64,000 nt of DNA from Diplocarpon mali. Taxonomy: Eukaryota; Ascomycota; Leotiomycetes; Helotiales; Drepanopezizaceae. Under the pieces are notes generated by a model. It did no database searches and was not told the origin of the DNA. It was given only the letters and a program-made list of their open reading frames with translations. The translations under genes were made by a program, and so were the position numbers. Where the stretch lies: the NCBI GenBank assembly GCA_024741835.1, contig JAENRP010000191.1:18428-82427 (forward strand). The letters are read 5' to 3'. Positions 45,631 to 58,105 of the stretch are shown here, piece by piece. Positions within the stretch are counted from its first letter, which is position 1. The number at the start of each line of letters is the position of its first letter.

Positions 45631-45825
45631 TATTAAGCTTAAGTGAGTCGGCGCAGTAGGTAAAGGAGGCTTCTAGAGGTCGATAGTCGATATATTAGTA
45701 AGAGTTAAGGAAGGAAAGTTACCCCTTTCTTCCCTATAGCTATATACGTATTAATATTCTATTGATTAAGTAGTAGGGTTATATAATAATATATTAGAGT
45801 GATAGCTGTATTACCTATCTTAATA
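45631..45825 (-). repeat. Copia-1 3' LTR (copy E)
   Basis: It is 195 bases, with tattaagcttaag at one end and tcttaata (from tctcaaca) at the other. The flanking five bases on the left are tttaa; they differ from the aacta that follows the copy A LTR. Confidence 0.85.
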
Positions 45826-46688
45826 CCTTTACTTAGACCTTATTCTAATTGACCTGCAGTTAAGAAAAATAATAACTATCCTTTTGCGCTAATCTAACTC
45901 TTAGGTATCTCTTTAAATTAAAAAACAATTAATTAATAGCAACCTTTATTAAAATCACCAATCCTATTCGTAAGGTAGGACTAGGAGTCAAATTTCCTAA
46001 AAGCGTTCCTTTATAAGACTATATAACTTGACTCGCGGTCTAGGCCTAAGAGTCGATCTAAAAACTTTCTTTTATAAGATTATATAACCTAACTTGCAAG
46101 GCAGGCCTAGGAGTCGTCCTTAAGCCTGCTAAGCCCCTATTGTCTTTTATAACCTTAGTATATCTTTAAATGCTTTAAACTTTGCAATTATCTTTAATAG
46201 CTTTATAAATCCATCTGCTACTATTCAATCGGTTAAAATATAGGTAATTGATAACTTATTCTTTATAATAAGGTCGCAGATAAAGTAGTAAGTAATATTA
46301 ATATATTTTAATCGCTTATATAAGTATAGATTCTTTATAAGTGCAATCGCCTTTATATTATCTACTTAAAGATTAATATAGTTCCTATCTTATTTAATAT
46401 ATTTAGCGAAACCTATATCTTTTAAAACTTAAGCGATTTATAATCCTTACTTATAATTTAATAATATTAATATATATTCTGCCTTAGTACTTATAGTAGC
46501 TATTAATTTCTACTTCCTACTTCCTTACGATATAGGTCTACTATATAGTACTACTACGCTTTTAAATATACTTTTCCAACCTTTTATATTTGCCTAGTTG
46601 GAATCGGTATATACTTTAAGCTTTGCGCTTATATATTTCATTAGTCTGTATCTTACCTTTTATATAATTGTCAATTGAAGGTACCTTC
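45631..46688 (-). mobile_element. Copia-1 copy E, 3' end (LTR plus RNase H)
   Basis: It begins with a 195-base 3' LTR (45631-45825), followed by the non-coding tail and, on the minus strand, Copia RNase H up to 46.7 kb. Visible RNase H remnants are STEAEY, DNKAIALIKN, KRLKYINITYYFI and the YIPT..VADGFIK end. It is collinear with 52458-53510 and 57911-58965 but stops at gaaggtaccttc, where another element starts. Confidence 0.85.
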
Positions 46689-49600
46689 TGTCGTACAGAA
46701 TGGGCGGAGTCTCCACTTATTCTGAAGACCCTCTATGTGACTCTGCTGAGTTATAGACTTTCCCTTTTCTTTCCGAAGTCTCCTTACTATATATATACTA
46801 AAGAATAATATAATAAATCATCTTCATTTATATTAGCGAGCCTCTTAAGCGACCTAATAAAGGCCCTTTAGCCAACCGCACTATAGTTATAAGCCCTGTA
46901 AGTACTTTAATATGCTTTCTCTATATATGCAATCGGCTAGAGGGCCTTTTAAGCTCTTAACCGACTTTTCAAGTACTTATAATAACTTAAAGGACCTTTA
47001 TTTTTAATTAACAAATCTCTATTTTCCGATCGAACCTTATTTGCAAACTTCATTTATATACTTAACCTTTTTCATTAGATTCTATTTAATATATCTGACT
47101 CTTTGAGCATCTCCGAGCCTTGCCTTAATACCTTTGCCTTTTAAGTAAAGTAGTTTAGTAAATATATATTCTTTATAAAGCTTTATAATATCACTATTTT
47201 TGCCGATCTAAGACTCCTATTTAAGTCAATTATAAAGACCGAGCCTTAAGCTCCCTCTATATAAGAGCTTAAGGAACTGGAAACGGCTAACCTTTGCGTA
47301 GTATACGCGAGGTTGTATAAAGAGTATATAGCGACTCTATTTGAATAGATTTACGCCTGCTTTCCTTTAGGAGATCTATTAAAGGCTCCTCCTTTATAGG
47401 CTTCTTATAAGGATATTAAGGATGAATATAAAATCCTAATAAAGGAGCATAACTTGCGTAAGGAGACTTAGAAGACCTAATGTAAATACTACGAACTACT
47501 TCTAAAATGGGTCTTTAAGACCGTCGATAGAACACTTTTAGCTTCTGCAATAGCTTAAGTACAAATCTAAGCTAAGAAGCTCTCCTTTTTAATACCTAAT
47601 AGAGATACTCTTATAATTAGAACTACTGCTAACAACTTATATACTAATTTAATAAACTAGCAACTCTTACTTTAAGGCCTAGTATCTATTTTAAAGCGTG
47701 ATATTGCGCCTTTTAATAAAGCTATTTAGTCTTAGATAAGGCTTTAGTACTATGATATACTATGCTAAGGCAAGACTAGGAGAACTAATACTTAGCAGTA
47801 GATCCAGGAGTAGCAGGAGGCGTACCGCCTAATAGAATAATATAGTCTTCTTAAGATTAAAGGGAGATTAGGAGTTATTGACTTTTTAGACTTAGTTATA
47901 GTAAAGATCAATCTAAGTTAAGCGACTCGCTTAAAGGAGGAAATTATTATTAATAAGTAGATAGGAACCTTATATAAGCATAACTTAATGCAGCTAAGCT
48001 GCGCCTTAGTAGGCATTAAATCTAATAGAGCGATCGATAATAAAGGGCTAGCAGTTTTTACTACTTAAGAGTCTCTCTTAAATGCTGAAACCCCTTTGCA
48101 GGCTTTAGTAAGCAGCTTTCGAAATCGCTTTATAAGCTCTAAAAGGGAGATTAGGCCTAAGTGCCCTTATAGAGGCTTTAAAAATCACTATTAGAAGCCT
48201 TAGGACTATCGGAAACTATTATATATTATAGATAGGCGCAAGGAAAATATAAAGGTTCTCCTCTTGCGAGAGGAGGTCCTATGAATATAAAAGGCGTTAA
48301 ATGCAAGAGACTAGTTTAAGGGTCTTTAAGTATAGCTTAAGGAGAATGATATTATAGTAATAGCAATTGATAAATTTAAAGGAAAGGCTTTAGCTTTTAG
48401 GGAGGATGGTTTAGGTAAAAGGGAGAACTTACTAGTCTTTATAATAATGGATCCCTTTGCCTTCAACGCTTTTAAAGAATTGTTTAACGTCTACTACCTC
48501 TTTAAGTTGAAATGCCACCTGCTCTCCTTAAGTACGCTTCTTAATAATTGCGTAGTTACTTATATTATTAATTCAAAGGATTTACTTATCGCAGGCACCT
48601 TTAAGCCTTTTAGCAACTTATAGCAATATATTAAAGTAGGTACCTTAAGACTCCTAATTATTAGGAGAGGTAATAGATATATAGTAGACTCTCTTTTATA
48701 GTATAATGGCTCTTTTATAAGGATAACGCTTTATAATATTACTATTATAAAGGAGTTTATTATTAATATTATCTTAAAGAGGCTCCTTATAAATAAGGGT
48801 TTTTAGTACTTTAGGATAGACCTCACTTTGCGCTTTAAGAGTATTAGAGACTTTGTAAAGTAAGCTTAGTTAAAGCGTTGCTATAATCTTATTTTCTTTA
48901 AATATAAGCCTATTAACTATTTAGATCTCTTAAATATACTTTAATATGACTTCTTTACTTTAATAGCATTTCCTATAGCTAAGACGATGCTTTATAATAG
49001 GTTCTAGTTTAGCTATGCACCTATTAGGGTACGGGATAATAATATATATACTTAGCACTTTTGCGCTGGCCACTTAGGCGCAAAGGCTTTTTAAGCGCTA
49101 GTCAAGTGCGCTAGGGGAGTAAAGATTAGGGGAATATAAAGGCTAGAGTACCTTATATGCGTAGTAGCGTCTGCTAAGCAAGTTATTTCTTATGCTACCT
49201 TTAAGAACCGATCTCCAAGGCCCTTCTTTAAGATCTTCTGAAATCTCTTTAACTTTCTAAATAACTTATATAATAGTTGCTTATAAGTTCTTTTAATTAA
49301 GGATAAGTATAGCGGTATACTTTAGACGTTCCTATTAAGATCAAAGGGTAGAGATATAGTTATAAAGGTCCTCTAGGCCTTTAAAGCATAAGTGAAACGC
49401 TAATATAGGCTTTCTATTTGCAAAATCAGGTAAGATAATAATACTTTAATAATATCTTTAAGGGAAGACTCTTTTATAAAGTACTAAAGATAGGTAAAAG
49501 AAGAGGGAATTGATTTAAAGCTTACTCCTGCTTATATATATTAACCTAATAGAGGCGCGGAGTAAGTAGGAAGGGAGTTGATTAAACGCTTTATTAAAAT

Positions 49601-52457
49601 GAGGATCTATACTAGGCTTTTAGTAAGCCTTTGGCCAGAGGTTATAAAGGCTGCTATATACCTTTATAATATCTCCTTACTCGCTAGGAAGAAGATGATC
49701 TTATTAAGCGAGGCTCTTTATAATTAGTTTAAGTAGTATTTTCGATTTTATAAGCCGTTACTTATTAAGCAAATAACGGTAAGCTTAAAGCTTAATTAGA
49801 GTCGCATTTATATATATAGCGCTTGCATATACCCTTTAATTAAAGAGAGGGAGGCAGGGAGGGACCGCTGAACCTTTAAAATTAAACTATAAGGGCACTT
49901 AAGTTACTTAATTAGATATATTACCTTTAATATTTATAGAATCTAGGTTCTTATACTTTAGTGAGTAATAACGACTTATAATATCGAATTTAATAAGTCT
50001 CTCTTTTATAGTCCAGAAGCTAAGCGCGTAAACCTTATATTATATTAAGAACTTAAGATAACCCTCTAATTGATTAGAGAGGAAGAAGGAGCTTAGAACG
50101 CTAAGTTCGAAGGCATTTTCGAAGAATTAGAGCTTATTATAAGGCCGAACGCAATTGCTATAGAAGAAGCCGCTATATAGGAAAAGCTTATATTATAGAC
50201 TAATGCTGCTCTATAGCCTTTAACTAATAATATAAAAGGCCTTAACTTAAATTTAAATTCTTTAAAAGACCTACTTAGAAACTCAAGGGTAGAAGCAAGC
50301 GAATTAGAAGCTACTTCGCCAGTCTTTAAGAAGGCAAATAGCGACTAGAGCTTAAGGGTGATAATTCCTTATAAAGGCCCTATTAAAGAAGGAATTATAG
50401 ACGACTCTAAGGGAGTCTTTAAAGATAAGTTCTATAAGGCGATCGGTAGATCTTTAGCCGCTATTCTATATAGGAATAGAAATAGCTTAAAGGCTTTAAG
50501 ATAGAGTCTTCGATTATAAAGGCAGGCCTTAGTAAACTCTAGTAGAAGGCTAGAGGCACTACTGCTAAGATCTGGGAGGAGCTTTAACAGTCTTATAAGA
50601 AGTGACTTAGTAAGAGGAGTAGGTCCTAATAATATAATACCTTAAGTTGTAATACTAGCTTAAAGACTATAGGCTTAGGAGATAAAGCTACCTAGACTCT
50701 TAAAGGAACCTTTAGCAATAATAAAAATAGAAGAGGAGACCTATAGAGAAAAGTATAAAGAGGAACTCCCTTTTTCTAAGCAAAAGAGGATAAGACGCTT
50801 AAGCGTTAAGTAATAGGAGACTTTAAAAGTTTATACTACTGCTTTAGAGTATATACTCTCTTAAAGTAATATTGATTTACCTTGCTCCTTATATGCGTAA
50901 GAGTTTGTATCGACCTTTTAAGTAAACGAATAGATAAGGGAGGATAGGAAGGACCATTTGATAGTTTATGCAATTATTAAAGCTATAATTAATAGTTAGG
51001 CAAAGGATAGAGCGCAGACTTCTAACTGCTTATAGTACTAAGGCTCTTTGCTAAAGCCTTTAAAAGGATGGCAGGACTTAGAGAAGTACCCTTTTAGTAA
51101 ACGATTTAAAGAAGGAGGGCATTAGGAGATTAGGAATTTGGAATCTCGGAGTTGCTAGAGAATTATACAAAGGGATTACTTAAAGCCTTTGCTAATACTA
51201 TTAAAATGGGTTTTTACCTATAAGGTTAATAGCTCTAGCGAGCTTTTAAAGTGCCGATCATAGCTAGTTATATAAGGGGATCTTTAAGACAAAGCTTTAA
51301 TTTTCTTAACCTATATAGCTACACTTATAGTAAGGTCTTTTAAGGTACTAATAGCGCTTACTGCATACTTTAATATAAAAGTAAAGTAGTTCGACGTTAT
51401 TAATGCGTTTATTAATGCTCTTAAAGACCTAAGGAGTACTCTAATCACATACTTCTTATTAGATGGCTTTAAGCGCCCTAGTATAGTAGTAGAACTGGAC
51501 TGCGCGCTTTATAGGCTGAAAGACTCTTTAGCGCTATAGTATAAGAACTTCGCAAGAACGCTTAAGGGCCTTTAACTTAAGCCACTAGGCGAGGAGCCTT
51601 GTATTTTTATAATAAAGGATCGTATAGTCTTTATAGCGTTTTATATCGACGATATTTAAGTATTATATAAGGCCTTTAACCTAGATTAGGCGACTCGTTT
51701 AATTAAAGACCTAAAGAGGGCATATAAGCTTACTATTATAAGAGATATCTCCTAGTTCTTTAAAGTAAGGATTATTTAAGATAGAAAGGTAAAGAAGATC
51801 TCCTTAGTTTATAATACCTATATTAAGAAGATCGCTTAAAAGTTTAGAGCTAATATAAGAAGAGTGCCTAGTACTCTACTACTAAAGAAGGAGTTTATTA
51901 AGAACTTAAGGTAAGCTTCCTTAAAAAAGGTAAAGGAGTACTAAAAGAAAATAGGCTCTATTCTTTATATAGCGATTATAATATACCTAAACGTTGCGTT
52001 CGCAGCCTCCTAACTATCTTTCTTTTTAATTAATCTAAGCTTTAAGTACCTTTTAGCTATAGACTAGACGCTTTAATACCTATATAGTATGCGCTTTTTA
52101 AAAATTGCCTATAGCTTTAAAGCTAAAGAATACCAATTGGTTGCGTCTTTAAATGCTTCTTTTAAAGATAACCAAAAGACCTGCAGATCCTCTTAAGGAT
52201 ACGTCTTCTTCCTATTTAAAGGACTGATTATTTAAAAGGCGAATCGCTAAGCGACTATTACGCTTTCTTTTATTAAAGTAGAACTCTATAGTATAGTTTC
52301 TATTGCGAAGGAGATAATAGCTATAAAACGCCTCTTTAAGGAGATTCGCATAGACTCCCTCTTTAAATAGAATATATATTATAATAACTAATAGATAATT
52401 CGGCTAATTATTATAGAAAACGAGAAGATTAAAATAAGCCTCTAATATATTAAAATT
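46689..52457 (+). mobile_element. Copia-2 copy D, plus-strand Ty1/Copia retrotransposon, 3' truncated
   Basis: It starts with tgtcgtacag, presumably the 5' LTR, whose first 100 bases are strikingly free of RIP. Plus-strand remnants follow in Copia order: a gag zinc knuckle at about 48.15 kb (KCPYRGFKNHY, a C-to-R change from CPYCGFKNH), a GAG-pre-integrase with HLGAKAL and C-x2-C at about 49.1-49.2 kb, integrase to about 49.9 kb, reverse transcriptase with ALYRLKDSLAL near 51.5 kb and FYIDDI at 51.64 kb, and RNase H ending near IRLIIIENEKIK at 52.43 kb. It is cut there by the copy B LTR, so its 3' LTR must be elsewhere. Stops interrupt every domain. It is a different family and orientation from Copia-1. 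Confidence 0.85.
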
Positions 52458-52652
52458 TATTGAGCTTAAGTGAGTCGGCGCAGTAGGTATAAGAAACTTC
52501 TAGAGGTCGATAGTCGATATATTAGTAAGAGTTAAGGAAGGAAGGTTACCCCTTTTTTACCTATAGCTATATATATATTAATATCCTACTAACTAAGCAG
52601 TAGGGTTATATAATAATATATTAAAGTGATAGCTATATTACTTATCTTAATA
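52458..52652 (-). repeat. Copia-1 3' LTR (copy B)
   Basis: It is 195 bases, from tattgagcttaag to cttatcttaata. It begins inside the RNase H of Copia-2 copy D. Confidence 0.85.
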
Positions 52653-55600
52653 CCCCTACTTAGACCTTACTCCGATTGACCTATAGTTAGGAAAATAACA
52701 ATTATCCTTTTGCGCTAATCTAACTCTTAGGTATCTCTTTAAATTAAAAACAATTAATTAATAGCAACCTTTATTAAAATCACCAATCCTACTTATAGGG
52801 TAGGACTAAGAGTCAAATTTCCAAAAGCGTTCTTTTATAAGACTATATGACTTGACTTGCGATCTAGGCTTAAGAGTCGATTTAAAAAAACTTTACTTTA
52901 TAAGACTATATGATCTAACTTGTAAGGCGGGCCTAGGAGTCGTCCTTAAGCCTACTAAGCCCCTACTATCTTTTATAACTTTAGTATATCTTTAAATGCT
53001 TCGAACTTTGCAACTGTCTTTAATAGCTTTATAAATCCATTTGCTATTATTCGATCGATTGGAATATAAGTAATTAATAACTTATTCTTTATAATAAGGT
53101 TATAAATAAAGTAGTAGGTAATATTAATATATTTCAATCGCTTATATAAGTATAGATTCTTTATAAGTGCAATTACCCTTATATTATCTACTTAGAGATT
53201 AATATAGTTCCTATCTTATTTAATATACTTAGTAAAACCTATATCTTTTAAAACTTAGGTGATTTATAATCCTTACTTGCAATTTGATAATATTAATATA
53301 TATTTAGCCTTAGTGCTTGCGGTAGCTACTGATTTCTACTTCCTACTTTCTTATAATATAGGTCTGCTATATAGTATTACTACGCTTCTAGATATACTTT
53401 TCCGACCTTTTATATTTGCCTAATTAGAATTAGTATATACTTTAAACTTTACGCTTATATATTTCATTAGTTTATATCTTACCTTTTATATGATTATCGA
53501 TCGAAGGTACCTTTTAAGTTGCTTAACTGCATTTTTATATCGAATTGTTAAATCCTTTAGGTTTTAACTAAGTTGCCTAATAATAAAGGCGATATCTGGT
53601 CTTATATATACTATAGTATATATAATCGCTTTAATATCCTATTAGTACTTCTTTAAATCTCCTCTTTGCTTATTTTTATTAATAGGCTCTAACTTATTAT
53701 ACTTTCCTTCGATTAGAGTATACTTTAGCTTAAAGTTAAAAGCATAAGTAGAGAGTCTTATTCGGTCTAGGATCTTTTTAATATACTACTCTTAATCCAA
53801 TTAGAGTTCTTAAGTAAAGTAGTTCCTTATGACGCAGATGCTAAGGATCTTATAAATTCCCCTTAGATCCTTAATATTAAAACGTTTCCGAATTGTTATA
53901 AAGAACTAATCTAATTAAGTAGTTGTTTTTACAGCTATAGCAATATTATCGATATATAATAGCAACTTAATTCTACGCTTAATATAGGTAAATAGATAAG
54001 GGTTAGCTAGGCTTTAAATAAATCCTATTTCTACTAAAGTAAAGCTATATAAGAGGTTCTAATTATAGGCTGATTGTTTAAGCCTATAAATATTATAAAG
54101 TATATAAAGGAAGTGGCTAGCGCATATAAGAATACTATTAGGTCGAGAGAGAAAAATCCGTTCCTTTATAATCGCTTTAGTAAATGCATTTTTAATATTA
54201 TACTATCTGCATTTAAGGTCCTTAGCAGCTACTATTACTATAAATATGCAAAGGGTATCTATACGAACTATTGGCGCAAATGTATTAAAGTAGTCTTCTC
54301 TATACTATTAGGAGAAGCCCTTAGCTATAAGCCTTGCCTTATAATGTTCTAAGGTCCTATTTGTATATATCTTAATTATAAAGACCTACTTTATTAATAC
54401 TAGGTTCATATCCTTTAGCGTCGGTTCTTCTATTTATATGCTATTTGTAATAAGAGAGCTTATCTCCTCTTAGATTGTCTTATTTTATACTACTTTATTC
54501 TTTAGGTTATTAATAGCTTTATTATATATCTTTAAAAGAGAGATTTTTATTATCCTCCTAGCGGCTAAGAACGCATTATCTTCCTTAAAGCTCTATTAGA
54601 GTTCGAGCTTATAGATCCTATGCGCTATTATAGCTTAGATACACTTAGACTCGCGTTCATTTAAGGTGTCTTCTAATTCTAGGTCTTTATTCCTCTTTAA
54701 AGGCATAGGTTCGGCTATAGGTTCTATAGGCTTATTATCTAAGGAACTGCTTTCTAATAGTAAAGGCTTATTATTACTTATACCTATTTCGGGAATATCC
54801 TTTACTATAGGTGCTTTAACTAAAGGGATAATAATATCAAAGTTGTTTTATACTTTAGGTAGTTCGCAGACGATAGGAATAGTCTATTCGGCCTTTAAGC
54901 GACTAGTAGGTTATTGATTAGCAGGTGCACTTAATATACTTAAGCTTAAAGAAAGGGGTTATTAATTCGACTTAATAGTATTACTATTAAGTAGTATACC
55001 TTGCGAATCTTTAAGTATACAGAGCTTTAAGGATAGCTCTCTCTTATTTTAAGATTTATTAAACTTAACTACTAAAGATATGATTACTTACTTTAGGTCT
55101 AGCGCATATACTATTTATTACTTTATTATCTATTTAATATACTTAATAAATATATACTCTCTACCTTAGTCTATTAGCTTCTTACTCTTTATACCTATAG
55201 GCTAGGACTTCGGGCTAATATAGGAGTAGCAGACGCTTTTAAAGACGCAGATATGGTTTAGGCTTAGTTTCTATTTGAAATATGCCTTATATAGCGATAT
55301 TCAAATGCTATTAACTATTAGTCTACTACCTATTCTATTTCGTAGGTATACATCTGCCTTAATCGTAAGGTCTTAAAATTCTAGTAGTAGGTCAGCATCT
55401 TATAATAGAGCGCGATAATCAGTCTCTGCTTACTAAATGCTTTACTTAGCGATGCTATTCTAATAGGAACCTTTATATATTACAGTTAGTTTATAGCAAA
55501 CTCTTTATTTTACCTATTTATTAAGCTTTACCCTAATCTCTAATATATTATCAGACCTAATAGCTATTAGCTTTAACTAAGTCTAGCGTTCCTTTATTAC

Positions 55601-56060
55601 TTTCTAAGTTTCTAGCTTTTTTATAAGCTTAAATTTAATCCTAGTGCAAATAGTCTATATTTATTAAGTAGAGTTATCTACTATTTAAGAAAACCAATTA
55701 TTTCCTTTAATTAAGGTTATAAATAGTCTAGTAGTATTAATAGATATTAGTGCTAATATTAAATCTTTCTATAGATTAAGCTTAATTTGTATCTAATTTT
55801 AAAGTTTTATTAGCTTGCAAATTCAGTATACTAAGCGATCCTTTAGTACTTAAATCTTCTATTTTAAAGTTAAGACCTTATATAGGCCCTTTAATTTCTT
55901 TAGCCTTAAATATGCGAATCTTCTATATATTAGCTAATACTTTAATAGGCTTTTGACTTCTAATAGCTTTAGTAGCCTATTATTAATTGATACTTTATTA
56001 TTAGCAGCTAAAAAGGACTAGTAATAGCAGTTTGAGGTTTTACTATTTTCTAATTGCAAG

Positions 56061-56385
56061 CCTAGCTCAAGAGTCGTTTTTAATAAAACCGCAAGATCTA
56101 CTTGCGGTCCTAGCTTAAGAGTCGTCTCTAATAAATTCGCGAATTTTACTTATAGTCTTAGCCTAAGAGTCATTTCTGCGAATTTCACTTACGATCCTAG
56201 CTTAAGAGTTATTATTAGCGAATTTGCAAAATCTACTTACAATCTTAGCCTAAGAGTCATTTCTATTAAATTCACTTATAATCTTAGCTTAAGAGTAATC
56301 TTTAAAGATACCTTGCACTCTACTTATAATCCTAGCTTAAGAGTTATTTTTACGAATTTTATTTATAATCCTAGCTTAAGAGTCT
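56061..56385 (-). repeat. Internal 48/39-base tandem repeat, copy B
   Basis: Cores occur at 56061, 56109, 56157, 56196, 56244, 56283, 56331 and 56370, with spacings 48, 48, 39, 48, 39, 48 and 39. This is one 48-base unit fewer than copy A. Confidence 0.85.
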
Positions 56386-57910
56386 ATCTATTCTCCTTAT
56401 CCTTACTTAATTATATTAAGGCAAAGAGTGCACTTTCTTTAAAGGAATCTACTTATAGGTCTGGCCTAAGAGTCAATTTCTATAATATTACCTTTAAGAT
56501 AATATAAAGTCTATCTTTAATTTTAACCTTAAAGATTACTTTATAATTATTATTTATAAATTATATAAATTGATTATTAAAAACTCTTATACAATTCAAC
56601 TTTATATAAATCTTGCAATTAGATAAAAGATTAATACTTAAGCTAGGTATAAGGAGAATATTTTATAAAAGGAAAGAAACGCTAATAATATTTATCTCTA
56701 CTATACCTATTAAGTCTATATATAACCTTTTACTACTAACTTTAATAAAGTGCCTTTTTATTTTAATAAGTAGGCCTTTAAATAGGTAGGATTTATTAGT
56801 TATATATGCTATATAACTAATATTACTATACTAATTAAATTCAAGGATCTTATAAAGATCGGCTTTTAAGATATAAGCATCTTTATTATAATTATTATTT
56901 AAATTATTAAAAGTGGATTTAAGTTTAAATAACCTACTATTATTATTAAAGGTATTTACTAAAGTTTTAGCTAAATAGCCTTTTCCTTTGCCTTTCCTTA
57001 GTAGTTATAGCCTTTGGTAGGATAAGGGCAGTTTGCTTTTTGACTTTTACTTTAATTGCTTTTTAATATTAAAGCTAGCAACTATATTAATCAATTGCCT
57101 TTTAACTTTACAATTAGTAATATTATAAGTACTATTATAGAAGTAGCATCCTTAATAAGTTCGAGAGCTTATCCTGCGCTCCTTCCTCTTCTCAGGCTTA
57201 TTATTACCCTATAACGCAGCATTTGCCACTTTAAAGCGTCCTTTAAGGTCTTACTTAATAGTTCAAAGGAGGTCGATCTTCTTATAGATCTTAAGGTTAG
57301 ATTAGATAAGAAGAGATTGTTTTATAATAGTAAACTTAAGAGGAAGGCTATTAAGTAGGAAATTAAAAAGCTGAGTTTCCTTAAAAGTCATAGCTATCTT
57401 AGGATCTGCGGCTCTTACTCTCCTCCTTACTTTATATAGTATAGACTAAGTAAAGTCTATATTTATATCTATATCCTTACTATCTTTATCTTTTCTATAT
57501 TAAAATAAAGTAATCTACTATAATAAATGCTAAATATTAAAGGCAGTTGTCTAAGAGTATTTTACCTTTAAAGTATCCTATCTTATCTTTGCATTATTAT
57601 AAATTCGAATAAAATCTTAGTCTTTATTACTTAAACCTTTATTAATCTTAAGCTTGCATTTAGCTAAGGCTAGCCTATACTCCTTCTCCTTTTCTATATT
57701 CAAAATCTACCTTTAGGATTCTTAGTTATTATTTACTAAGGCTCTTAAGCTAAGCTTATTTAGTATATTTGGCAAATCCTTAGTAATTATATTAGCTATT
57801 AAAGAAGAAGTAGACAAATCGGTAGAAGGAGTATAAGGGGCTATTCTCGTATATTTAATAAGTGTCTTTTAGATCGCTATTTCAATGCCTTTACTCTTAA
57901 AGTAAAGCTT

Positions 57911-58105
57911 TATTGAGCTTAAGTGAGTCGGCGCAGTAGGTATAGGAAACTTCTAGAGGTCGATAGTCGATATATTAGTAAGAGTTAGGGAAGGAAGGTT
58001 ACCCCTTTCTTCCTTATAGCTATATATATATTAATATCCTATTAATTAAGCAATAGGGTCATATGATAATACATTAGAGTAATAGCTATATCACCTATCT
58101 TAATA
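57911..58105 (-). repeat. Copia-1 3' LTR (copy C)
   Basis: It is 195 bases, from tattgagcttaag to tcttaata, preceded by agctt, the candidate target-site duplication. The partner copy of the duplication would lie beyond 64 kb. Confidence 0.85.

Larger units (their letters stand above)
52458..57910 (-). mobile_element. Copia-1 copy B, minus strand, 5' end cut by copy C
   Basis: The 3' LTR is at 52458-52652, then RNase H (about 53.0-53.5 kb) and RT (about 53.5-54.4 kb; minus-strand YKARLIAKGF-type start), with the integrase and gag regions up to 57.9 kb. It is collinear with copy C up to the point equivalent to about 63360. There, after aaagctt, the copy C LTR begins. About 490 internal bases and the 5' LTR are therefore missing and expected to the right of the window. 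Confidence 0.88.

Noticed and set aside
54074..54352. Plus-strand frames of 83-104 codons at 54.07, 54.67, 59.53 and 60.10 kb as small genes.
   Set aside because: They are homologous to each other only because they are antisense to the RT and integrase regions of Copia-1 copies B and C.
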